Shown here: positions 54,850 through 64,000 of the stretch, one piece after another
Layout: each line of letters begins with the position of its first letter
Position numbering within the stretch: position 1 is the stretch's first letter
NCBI RefSeq assembly: GCF_008065115.1
Contig: NZ_CP042913.1
Location: forward strand, 5,033,257 to 5,097,256
DNA: 64,000 nucleotides
Direction of reading: 5' to 3'
DNA from: Bythopirellula goksoeyrii
GTDB taxonomy: Bacteria; Planctomycetota; Planctomycetia; Pirellulales; Lacipirellulaceae
Notes under the pieces: model-generated
What the model saw: only the letters and a program-made list of their open reading frames with translations
Databases searched by the model: none
What the model was told of the DNA's origin: nothing
Translations under genes and position numbers: made by a program

Positions 54850-54918
54850 AAAAAACCCCGCGCGGGACGAATCCCGGCGGGGTCTTGTTTTGCTTAGCCG
54901 ACGTGCGGCTTAAGGAAA
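54850..54918 (-). repeat. rRNA trailer/terminator direct repeat, copy A
   Basis: This 69-base segment matches 57195-57263 at all but five positions and in the same orientation. Read on the minus strand it holds a factor-independent terminator: a CCCCGC-CGGGA-TTCG-TCCCG-CGCGGGG hairpin then TTTTTT, preceded by a TTAGCCG/CGGCTTA hairpin. It lies downstream of the ATPase cassette and can end its transcript. The other copy ends the rRNA transcript. Confidence 0.8.
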
Positions 54919-54919
54919 G

Positions 54920-54966
54920 CTATGGGGACACTCTAATCCATGTGATGTTGTAAGTCGGTGCTTCGG
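54920..54966. repeat. Dispersed repeat, copy 2 (ATGGGGACAC...TTGTAAGTCG)
   Basis: It shares ATGGGGACAC and TGTAAGTCG at matching spacing with 52793-52838 and directly abuts terminator copy A. GTTGTAA (54947-54953) can pair with TTACAAC (54967-54973). Confidence 0.4.
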
Positions 54967-55011
54967 TTACAACCACCTCGCTGGGACAGCAGATAATCCC
55001 TAGTACTCTGG

Positions 55012-55413
55012 TTAGGCTTTCCTAAAATTCAAGATTTTGAGTAGGCTACCAAACTCTATTGGGTCCAATTGTTTGATGATCGAAGTGCCTTTGTTATCGA
55101 TTGAAGCAAGATTGGCGGGACAACGAACTGGCTCAGTATGAATAAAGTTGTCTTGTTCAGAGTTGATTAGCCTTCCAACCGGAATCGTTTTCTTTGCGTA
55201 CTGCTTAGTTGTAAAATAGAACGCTCGAAACCATCGCTCACCTCTTTCTTTACTAAGTTCTTCGCAAATTAACATGGGCCGTTGCTTGCCTTCGACTTCA
55301 TAGACAAGGTGATCTTTTTTATGGGACTTTTTATCCGCAGGCTTTGCAGACTCCAAGTGCAGATGTACAAACTGCACGATGTCACCAGGAGTTAATCTGG
55401 GAGGGAGAATCAT
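55012..55413 (-). CDS. Small partner protein of the AAA ATPase, possibly MazF/PemK-like
   Basis: The 133-residue protein begins PPRLTPGDIVQF, later has EGKQRPMLICEELSKE, WFRAFYFTTKQ and CPANLASIDNKGTSIIKQLD. The order GDIV ... RPxLI ... L/V-S/T ... GTSIIKQL is that of the MazF/PemK/Kid toxin fold (SH3-like RNase), but key residues are not certain. It could instead be a non-toxic effector or regulator. Its ATG overlaps the ATPase stop as ATGA, so the two are made together. It lies between two copies of the rRNA trailer repeat. Confidence 0.55.
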   Translation of the reverse strand: MILPPRLTPGDIVQFVHLHLESAKPADKKSHKKDHLVYEVEGKQRPMLICEELSKERGERWFRAFYFTTKQYAKKTIPVGRLINSEQDNFIHTEPVRCPANLASIDNKGTSIIKQLDPIEFGSLLKILNFRKA

Positions 55414-57128
55414 TGCTCGTCATCCTCACCAGCGGTATTACCACCATACATAATGCTCATTAGTCGCCGAGATTCTTTGACATCGTCGTCCATAAATCCT
55501 TCAGGCCAGTTCTTGATTCGGCCATGGTCGTCAATTTCGATACGCTCAAGCGAAGAACACTGATAAATACCATAAGTCTCGTCTAATTTATCCAGGCTGG
55601 CGAAGTAGATACCGATATTTGCTTGGCCGAGGGCAATCTTTTCCTCCAATATTTCTCGCAGGACTCTGCGAATTATCAGGTCGCTATGGGTTTCAATTAG
55701 CATATATTTTCCTGATTTGGCTTGGTGCATCAAGAACTCAGCAACTCGGAGTTGAAGGCTGGGATGCAAATGGACTTCAGGGTTTTCGACAGCCATAACT
55801 TCGAAGCGCCACATCAAGCCGGCTTGCACAATCAACGGCAGAAGCTGATGAAAGCCAGAACTCATTTGCCGGGGACTTGTCGGTTCATAACCAAAGCATT
55901 TTTGTCCAATTCGGGAAGCACTGCTAAACCCAGCGTAATGATGCTCATAAATTTCTATAAGGCGATCTCTACCCAATAAGTTTGAACCGTCCTTTCTCAA
56001 GTAACCAGTAGGAGCATCTCCCCATCCTCTAGATCTCGACAATAAGGAGCCGTCTTCATTGTGCCCTTCATCAATGACTATTGTTACGTTATCCAATAGA
56101 GTCTCCAACCACTTCGCTACGAATCCTTCAAACAAGTAGTCTTCATGCGGAGGGCATTCTGAAATGGGATCCATATGCATGTATGCAAACTGTCGCTGCA
56201 GCCACCAAGTTGCTTCTCCTTCCAAACCAACATGTCTAGAGTTGATGACTTCATCGCCGTCGAAAGGATAGCGGTCTGGATCTTGGTGCATTATATCTGA
56301 ATAGTCGTGTTTGACCCTGATTGCACTGATATCGAAGAAACCTGAGAGAAGGATTGAGAGTAATTCCCGAAATCGAGTTATCGCAGTTTCGACAACTTGA
56401 AGGACACTGCATTCATCCATCACTCCTTTAAATTCTGAGACGTGATTCCTGCTCGGCTGATAATGGGCCAATTCAATCAGCTTAGCTTCATCGATTACTG
56501 TAATGCCAGGTACGAATTCTGCAGAACACTTGACAGAATAAGTCTCGGAATTCCCACTATCGATGTCATCGATCCCTTCAAAACAGATGACATACTCTTC
56601 ATTCACCCGCAACTCAACCATGTGCCGGAGTCCGCAAACGGTTGAACTTTCCCAAGTAGTGGTCGGGTGAGAGATGCGAACCTGAAAACGCGTACCCTTC
56701 GAACACTTGCCAAGCCAAAAAAACTTTTGCATCTCGATGTATCGATTCACATCGTCATGTTCCGCAGTAGACAATTCAAAATCGGAAGTGGCCTCAAACT
56801 CTAGTCCTATTGTGCCCGGAAGTCCAAAGTTCCGTTTAAGTTCTTGGTCTTTGTAACTCGCTTCGGGAACACTCGGGTCCGAAAGGTGAATGGCCGCATT
56901 TGTAAATTCGAGATCATCAAAATTATTGTCTTCAAACGACAAGGAAAAGGGGAAATCAGGACGATCCAACGATCTATTGAGTATATTGATCGCCTTCAGC
57001 CAAGTAGATTTTCCCGAGCCGTTGGTACCACAGAGAATCGTCAACGGCTTTATGTCGAGACGAGAACCATGAAGATACGACCCGATTCCGCAGAGGGTGA
57101 TTGCGCGAAGTGCTAGGTTAGCGTCCAT
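55410..57128 (-). CDS. AAA ATPase with C-terminal DUF3696 (OLD/SMC-like)
   Basis: The 572-residue protein has an N-terminal ABC/SMC-like half with Walker A GTNGSGKST (residues 34-42), a long insert (about 90-400) and a C-terminal half with the signature-like PRQMSSGFHQLLPLI (419-433), Walker B FEVMAVENPE (442-451), LHPS D-loop and ETHSD switch (479-483), then a DUF3696-type end (IEIDDHGRIKNWPEGF). Such ATPases are sensors or effectors in phage-defence pairs such as OLD/Gabija, Septu and PARIS. There is no TOPRIM domain, so it is not OLD proper. It is the first gene of a two-gene operon that starts 67 bases beyond the rRNA terminator. Confidence 0.8.
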   Translation of the reverse strand: MDANLALRAITLCGIGSYLHGSRLDIKPLTILCGTNGSGKSTWLKAINILNRSLDRPDFPFSLSFEDNNFDDLEFTNAAIHLSDPSVPEASYKDQELKRNFGLPGTIGLEFEATSDFELSTAEHDDVNRYIEMQKFFWLGKCSKGTRFQVRISHPTTTWESSTVCGLRHMVELRVNEEYVICFEGIDDIDSGNSETYSVKCSAEFVPGITVIDEAKLIELAHYQPSRNHVSEFKGVMDECSVLQVVETAITRFRELLSILLSGFFDISAIRVKHDYSDIMHQDPDRYPFDGDEVINSRHVGLEGEATWWLQRQFAYMHMDPISECPPHEDYLFEGFVAKWLETLLDNVTIVIDEGHNEDGSLLSRSRGWGDAPTGYLRKDGSNLLGRDRLIEIYEHHYAGFSSASRIGQKCFGYEPTSPRQMSSGFHQLLPLIVQAGLMWRFEVMAVENPEVHLHPSLQLRVAEFLMHQAKSGKYMLIETHSDLIIRRVLREILEEKIALGQANIGIYFASLDKLDETYGIYQCSSLERIEIDDHGRIKNWPEGFMDDDVKESRRLMSIMYGGNTAGEDDEQ

Positions 57129-57194
57129 ATTCTCTTATTCCAGAGGAGTCTTGCCAGTTGGTGATTGTACCGGCGCCTATAGAGAACTGCAAAG

Positions 57195-57263
57195 AAAAAA
57201 CCCCGCGCGGAACGAATCCCGGCGGGGTCTTGTTTCGCTAAGCCGACAAGCGGCTTAAGGAAA
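57195..57263 (-). terminator. rRNA operon terminator and trailer (direct repeat copy B)
   Basis: Directly after the 5S end on the minus strand, a TAAGCCG/CGGCTTA hairpin is followed by a strong GC hairpin with a TTCG loop and six Ts: a factor-independent terminator. The same 69 bases recur at 54850-54918. Confidence 0.85.
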
Positions 57264-57268
57264 TAAAA

Positions 57269-57376
57269 ATTGGCGATACCTACTTTCGCGGGTACACCCA
57301 CTATCATCGGCCCGGGGTGCTTAACTACTGTGTTCGGAATGGGAACAGGTGTGACCACCACGGTATGGTCGCCAAA
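57269..57376 (-). rRNA. rrf: 5S ribosomal RNA
   Basis: The minus strand reads TTGGCGACCATACCGTGG and later CCATTCCGAACACAGTAGTT, the conserved loop A-C of 5S rRNA, ending in GTAGGTATCGCCAA, which pairs with the 5' end. About 108 bases. It lies 209 bases after 23S. Confidence 0.9.
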
Positions 57377-57585
57377 AAAGTACGTGGCACTGGTAAGCAC
57401 CACGCACTTATTGACTTTTTGGTGAATATTGCAAGAGCGGACTGAATGCGGAGTTTGGAATGCGGATTGTGGAATGTCTTGCGACAACACACAAACTCGC
57501 GATTCGAAACTCACAACTCCTTCGCTCGATTGATTTGTTCAAGCGAGTTGCTTGAACGAGAACCACAAGAGCGTTTGATAAATGT

Positions 57586-60516
<2,931 letters not shown>

Positions 60517-60660
60517 ACATTTATCTAACGCTCTCGCTTTAAATAAATGGTGCTATTAAACCAGTTCACATCACCTTTGTGTGAAGTTCGCGTGCCAAAG
60601 CACGCTAGCCATACACAGACATAATGCGCCTGGTTGAGTAACGCTCGATTGATTCTTGTA

Positions 60661-60672
60661 ATCTAAAGAGCA
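60661..60672 (-). promoter_or_regulatory. boxA-like antitermination element ahead of 23S
   Basis: The minus strand reads TGCTCTTTAGAT, close to the boxA consensus TGCTCTTTAACA of rRNA operons, 145 bases ahead of the 23S 5' end. It implies that the 23S-5S unit has its own antiterminated transcript. Confidence 0.55.
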
Positions 60673-60795
60673 AAGGAGATCCGAACAAATCTTTTAAAAG
60701 TTCGACCTCAACACACCCTCTGCAAAAAGCATGGTTGCTGCCGAACAGATCTGAACGAATTTCAGATGCCACTCTTACAATATATATCACCAAAT

Positions 60796-60801
60796 TGTCA
60801 A
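60796..60801 (-). promoter_or_regulatory. Candidate -35 hexamer of a 23S rRNA promoter
   Basis: A perfect TTGACA on the minus strand, 280 bases ahead of 23S, in the context CTTTGACAATTTGG that resembles rRNA promoters. No convincing -10 hexamer lies at 16-18 bases, so this is tentative. Confidence 0.3.
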
Positions 60802-61172
60802 AGATCCTGCGGCTGACTTCGGGCTCCTTGCAAGGAAACCGTCCGATCAACCGTGGCCCTAACGGCCAGCCTGCTTTCCCAACTTCGCCCAGCCCTGCAT
60901 TTATTAGATGCCGAGTGAACTCCGCTAAGTGAACAGGAGTCCCAGGAGCACTGCCTCCAGGGACTCTCATCCACTTCAGGGGAACTTCAAATCATAACAA
61001 TTGCGGCCGACCTGTCAAAGGGGTAAATCGCCACAAATTGCGATTCCTCATCGAACGCAGAAGTTCAGGAGGAACGCGAATTCTAGAGATGTTCGGCAAT
61101 TGTGCAAGGGGCTGGCTAGCCCATCTGGAAAGATTCTCAAACAGGGTGAAATTCCAGAGGTACTAACCCGGT

Positions 61173-61625
61173 CTAATCGCCAGAATTTGCCTCTTTTGAA
61201 GCCTTCTCGTTCCGTTGGAAAAATGCTCGTGCCCTCATACATAGCCAACCATTCACGAGAACTAGTAGAACGTGGACACCTAGATCAAACCAGAGAACGA
61301 CCGACTGGGGCAGATTGAGACCACCGAGAAGGAGATCAAATATCGCATGAATCCCCATCATGAACCGGCCACCGGGGCCCGTCCACATGGAAGAGAGAGC
61401 TAAGGTAGCACCAATACAGAATGCTCGTTCATCGCCGTCACCAAAAAATAGCCCCGTAACGAACAGACTGGCCGCCACGATCCAGATTGCTCCGATCACC
61501 AACTGGGTCAGAGCCACGGGCAGGATCGCGGCAAAACCACATAGTATTGCAAACGCGGTCATTGCAATGAGCAATGTTTGCAGGCTGAAATGGAAACGAG
61601 AGTTTGAGACAGGCTGTTCGCTCAC
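61173..61625 (-). CDS. Small membrane protein, planctomycete 'FSLQTLL' type
   Basis: The 150-residue protein begins with the RFHFSLQTLLIAMTAFAILC motif, a common N-terminal feature of planctomycete membrane proteins. It has about four helices, including LVIGAIWIVAASLFVTGLFF and LWFDLGVHVLLVLVNGWLC. Function is unknown. It stands between a GGDEF gene and the rRNA operon with no clear partner. Confidence 0.65.
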   Translation of the reverse strand: MSEQPVSNSRFHFSLQTLLIAMTAFAILCGFAAILPVALTQLVIGAIWIVAASLFVTGLFFGDGDERAFCIGATLALSSMWTGPGGRFMMGIHAIFDLLLGGLNLPQSVVLWFDLGVHVLLVLVNGWLCMRARAFFQRNEKASKEANSGD

Positions 61626-61705
61626 TGGGGAGCTCCTGATGAATCAGGGAGGCGAGTGGTGAATACTCCTATCTTAACAGCACCGCAGCTTAACACCACT
61701 CATGC

Positions 61706-61734
61706 GTAGCAGGCTCACTGAGTGTGCCTGCTAC
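61706..61734. repeat. Hairpin after the GGDEF gene
   Basis: GTAGCAGGC (61706-61714) pairs perfectly with GCCTGCTAC (61726-61734), and inner CAC pairs with GTG. It begins six bases beyond the GGDEF stop on the minus strand, so it may end that transcript; there is no T-run. Confidence 0.55.
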
Positions 61735-61740
61735 ACTTGC

Positions 61741-63192
61741 CTAAGCCATCGCAACAGCTTCTTGGCTCGCACCGCTACCTTCGGTCACTCGATCAACCAT
61801 GCTTTCTGAGGTGTCGTCAGTAGTGACACTTGCGGAAGCCTGCGTCATCTGGAGCGTTAGCTTCGTCGTTCCAAGTGGAATAGGGCAGTTCCCCAAGGCA
61901 CTCCGCACCCGATTGCCAATGATGGTTGCCTCGCGTTTCGGGCTGCCAGGCAGCATGACGATGAATTCGCCACGTTCCAGTCGACCGAGCAGGTCCATTT
62001 CTCGGAGCCTTGTGCCGATGAATTGGCCAACGCTGTCGAGCACCAATTCAGTGACTGCTTCGCCATAGTCACGTTCTAACGCACTGTAGCCAATTACTTT
62101 CAAATACAAGACGGACAAATCAGCACCTGTACGATGACTCTCGGAAACTCGCCTTTGGAGTTCTGCCGAGAAGGCTTCCCGGTCTGGCAATTCCGCATGC
62201 TTATGGTCCATGGCAGCATTTCGACTGGCTGGCTGCGATGCGATCTGGTCGAAATCAGCAATAGGTAAACACCCTGCCCCATCATGCCAGAAGCTGCAAT
62301 TGCGACCGGCACTCTTGGCACCGTAGGTAGCTTCGTCTGAGCGGCGCATCAAGCTAGCAGAATCATCCAGTTCAGTCGTCTCGGCTACTCCAATGCTGGC
62401 TGTCACGCTGAGCGACTTACCTTCGAAGCTGATTTTTGTGGCCTCTATAGCCTTTCGGACTCGCTCAGCGGCGATGCACGCGTTTTTGAGTGTTGTATTG
62501 GACATGATCAAGGCAAACTCTTCGCCGCCATAGCGGCAAGGGAGATCTGAAGCCTTGGCATTTTTCTTCAGCGTGGCAGCGACTTGCCTCAGCACTTCGT
62601 CCCCGGCAAGGTGACCATGCGAATCATTGAACTTCTTGAAATGATCGACATCGAAGAACAACAAGCTCGTTGGACGACCTTGCTGGCGAAACTCTTCGAT
62701 TCCCTTTGCCAAGGCTTCGTCGAATGCCCCACGATTGGATAATTGAGTCAAGGAATCCAGCTTAGCTTGCGACTGCGTAGATTTGAGTTCTTCAGCTTGC
62801 GACTGGATCTTGCTCTCGGCATCTTCAAGTCGTTCTTGCAGCTTGGTATTTGCAGTCATGATCTGACGCAATGCATCTGCGATGAGAGCATCCTTATCAT
62901 CGGCAGTTTTGTCCATCGACCCTAGCTGTTGAGATATTCCGCTGACAAACTGACTGTGAGCTCCGACATCGGAAGCCACATTTGTGGCAACGTCTTTCAG
63001 TTGCTGGACCGCCATGGCATTGCGTTCAGCATCGTACGGATTCATTCCAGCAGCAGCTGGCAGTTGATTTGTTCCCTTTGAACTGCCATGCCCCATGAAG
63101 TAGTAGGCACCCAGGAGACCAACGAGGAACGCCGTAAACGCAAGTGATGCATCTAGCAACACGTAATTGAGCGATACACCGAATAAAAGCAT
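61741..63192 (-). CDS. Membrane-anchored GGDEF diguanylate cyclase with second degenerate domain
   Basis: The 483-residue protein has an N-terminal membrane segment (VLLDASLAFTAFLVGLLGAY), a coiled-coil (about 60-145), and a GGDEF domain: SLTQLSNRGAFDEALAKGI, FFDVDHFKKFNDSHGH and the active-site CRYGGEEF. GGEEF keeps catalytic residues; the inhibitory RxxD site reads KASD. A second region (about 320-460) aligns with GGDEF domains but has LERGEF at the active site and is probably regulatory. It would make cyclic di-GMP. ATG 63192 has AAGGA 8 bases ahead; a TTG at 63213 is less likely. Confidence 0.9.
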   Translation of the reverse strand: MLLFGVSLNYVLLDASLAFTAFLVGLLGAYYFMGHGSSKGTNQLPAAAGMNPYDAERNAMAVQQLKDVATNVASDVGAHSQFVSGISQQLGSMDKTADDKDALIADALRQIMTANTKLQERLEDAESKIQSQAEELKSTQSQAKLDSLTQLSNRGAFDEALAKGIEEFRQQGRPTSLLFFDVDHFKKFNDSHGHLAGDEVLRQVAATLKKNAKASDLPCRYGGEEFALIMSNTTLKNACIAAERVRKAIEATKISFEGKSLSVTASIGVAETTELDDSASLMRRSDEATYGAKSAGRNCSFWHDGAGCLPIADFDQIASQPASRNAAMDHKHAELPDREAFSAELQRRVSESHRTGADLSVLYLKVIGYSALERDYGEAVTELVLDSVGQFIGTRLREMDLLGRLERGEFIVMLPGSPKREATIIGNRVRSALGNCPIPLGTTKLTLQMTQASASVTTDDTSESMVDRVTEGSGASQEAVAMA

Positions 63193-63459
63193 GGAACCGA
63201 TCCTTCTTGGCAAATAATTCTTGTTGAGTCAGCAATCACGCATTGCAAAAAGCATCGCGCAAGTTCATTTCTGGAATTTATGTTCTCGTCCGATTTCTTG
63301 TGTTTCTGCGTAAAAGTAGGTCGATGGAAGCAGATGTCAATTAGACATTCTGCTGAAAAACGCAGGAAGTCCGCACGCGCATATGGTGTATTCACACCGA
63401 CCTTATCAAGCCGTTGGGATTAAGAGGATCGTGACGATTGTGGCGTACGATGAACCCAA

Positions 63460-64000
63460 TCAGAGAGAACGACGAGGCCGATAGCTGGTTGATCGAGATC
63501 CCAGCAGCATCAAGGCTCCAAACCAACCAGAGAGGAACGCGGCAGGTTCGGGAACGGCGGAAAATGGCTCTGTGAGGGAAATTTGGCTGCCAAAACTAGT
63601 TTGCCAGAGCCAAAGGTCGTAGTCATCAACCTCCAGGCTGCCATCGGCTTCACCCAGTAATCCGATTCCTGTGTTTCCTTGCATACGTTGCCAACTCAGA
63701 AAGTCACGGCCATCCACATCGCCGTCGGCATCAATGTCGCCATGCAAGTTAATCAGTTTGGTGGGTACTTCCCAACCGAGGTCAGCCAATGCCGCGTAGT
63801 CCAACGGCGTTAAAAGTCTGCGTCGCCCCAGTACCAGAGAGGGTGTCAAAGCCGACAAAGGCGGAACGTCGTAAGGGGGACTCGTTGTCCCAGTCGCCCA
63901 GTGATGGCCATCGGTAGCCAAAGCCACTGTTGACCCCGTCAAATTGACCGAGGCAGCACCTTGAAACTGACCGCCGGAGTTCAGATTGTCGAAAGATGCT
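63460..64000 (-). CDS. C-terminus of a secreted protein with dockerin-like repeat and PEP-CTERM tail
   Basis: The frame is open to the right window edge, so the N-terminus is outside. The visible 180 residues begin ASFDNLNSGGQFQGAAS and end with LLTPLDYAALADLGWEV (a close often seen at the end of planctomycete metalloprotease-like domains), a dockerin-like HGDIDADGDVDGRDFLSWQR repeat, a second DGSLEVDDYDLWLWQ loop, and a PEP-CTERM tail (VPEPAAFLSGWFGALMLLGS). The DGRDFLxWQR module matches that of the 1,007-residue protein at 46179-49202. A protease role is inferred from a single phrase and should be treated with caution. Confidence 0.7.
   Translation of the reverse strand, partial: ASFDNLNSGGQFQGAASVNLTGSTVALATDGHHWATGTTSPPYDVPPLSALTPSLVLGRRRLLTPLDYAALADLGWEVPTKLINLHGDIDADGDVDGRDFLSWQRMQGNTGIGLLGEADGSLEVDDYDLWLWQTSFGSQISLTEPFSAVPEPAAFLSGWFGALMLLGSRSTSYRPRRSL

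Larger units (their letters stand above)
60517..61172 (-). other. 23S rRNA leader region
   Basis: This 656-base stretch upstream of 23S has no supported gene. It contains a TTGACA-like word at 60796-60801 (minus strand) and a boxA-like element at 60661-60672, both expected in an rRNA leader. The RNase III stem flanking 23S is visible at 60516-60545. A 121-residue frame inside it lacks any domain. The rest up to the next gene at 61173 is empty. Confidence 0.5.

Noticed and set aside
54850-54918. Possible 5S rRNA relic next to the trailer copy
   Set aside because: Similarity stops at the 5S end; no 5S sequence remains beside copy A.
57113-57514. Minus-strand frame across 5S rRNA and terminator
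   Set aside because: It covers 5S rRNA and the terminator, so it is not a gene.
60605-60970. 121-residue frame in the 23S leader
   Set aside because: It overlaps the boxA-like element and likely promoter; no domain, no ribosome site.

Overview
The window reads as a planctomycete chromosome, most likely of the order Pirellulales. The evidence is: a long MoxR/DUF58/BatA/DUF4175 operon of the planctomycete type; two secreted proteins that pair a dockerin-like Asp-rich repeat with a PEP-CTERM tail; DUF1080 and membrane-spanning prenyltransferase-like proteins; a 23S-5S rRNA unit with no 16S gene beside it; and several families of short inverted repeats between genes. No database search was possible, so family names rest on motifs recognised by eye.

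Layout. 1-659 is the end of an endonuclease/exonuclease/phosphatase family gene cut by the window edge. 840-16752 (minus strand) is one long run of overlapping or closely spaced genes, from a MoxR ATPase through DUF58, BatA/VWA, a GATase-like membrane protein, DUF4175, two paralogous secreted proteins and a prenyltransferase-like protein to a thioredoxin fusion and a HEAT-repeat protein. 17438-21349 holds an MscS-type channel and an alpha/beta hydrolase. 21528-25398 holds uronate-catabolism genes (uxaC, eda) with a tandem universal stress protein and a secreted protein. 25775-32961 is a photolyase/fatty-acid-modification cluster: a class II photolyase and a DUF1295 protein face an operon of SRPBCC, FAD oxidoreductase, DUF1365, cyclopropane-synthase and a second methyltransferase. 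33207-38881 is a heavy-metal RND efflux locus whose adaptor and pump genes are separated by a small four-helix-bundle (S23/IVP) gene framed by inverted repeats. 39164-50190 holds mixed metabolic and envelope genes, including a 1,007-residue PEP-CTERM protein.

50327-57128 is the accessory part: VapBC, ParDE-like and YoeB/YefM modules, a repeat-rich 0.9-kb gene-poor stretch, and a two-gene cassette encoding a DUF3696-type AAA ATPase and a small MazF/PemK-like protein. This cassette lies between two 69-bp copies of the rRNA-operon trailer and terminator, and is the strongest candidate for an undescribed system. 57269-60516 is 5S and 23S rRNA on the minus strand, preceded by a leader with a boxA-like element. 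61173-64000 has a small membrane protein, a GGDEF protein with one degenerate second domain, and the C-terminus of a second dockerin/PEP-CTERM protein that runs off the window.

The genes work together mainly inside the MoxR operon (probable membrane complex assembled by an AAA chaperone), the lipid/light-stress cluster, the metal efflux pair, and the toxin-antitoxin pairs, each of which shows a four-base ATGA overlap between antitoxin and toxin.
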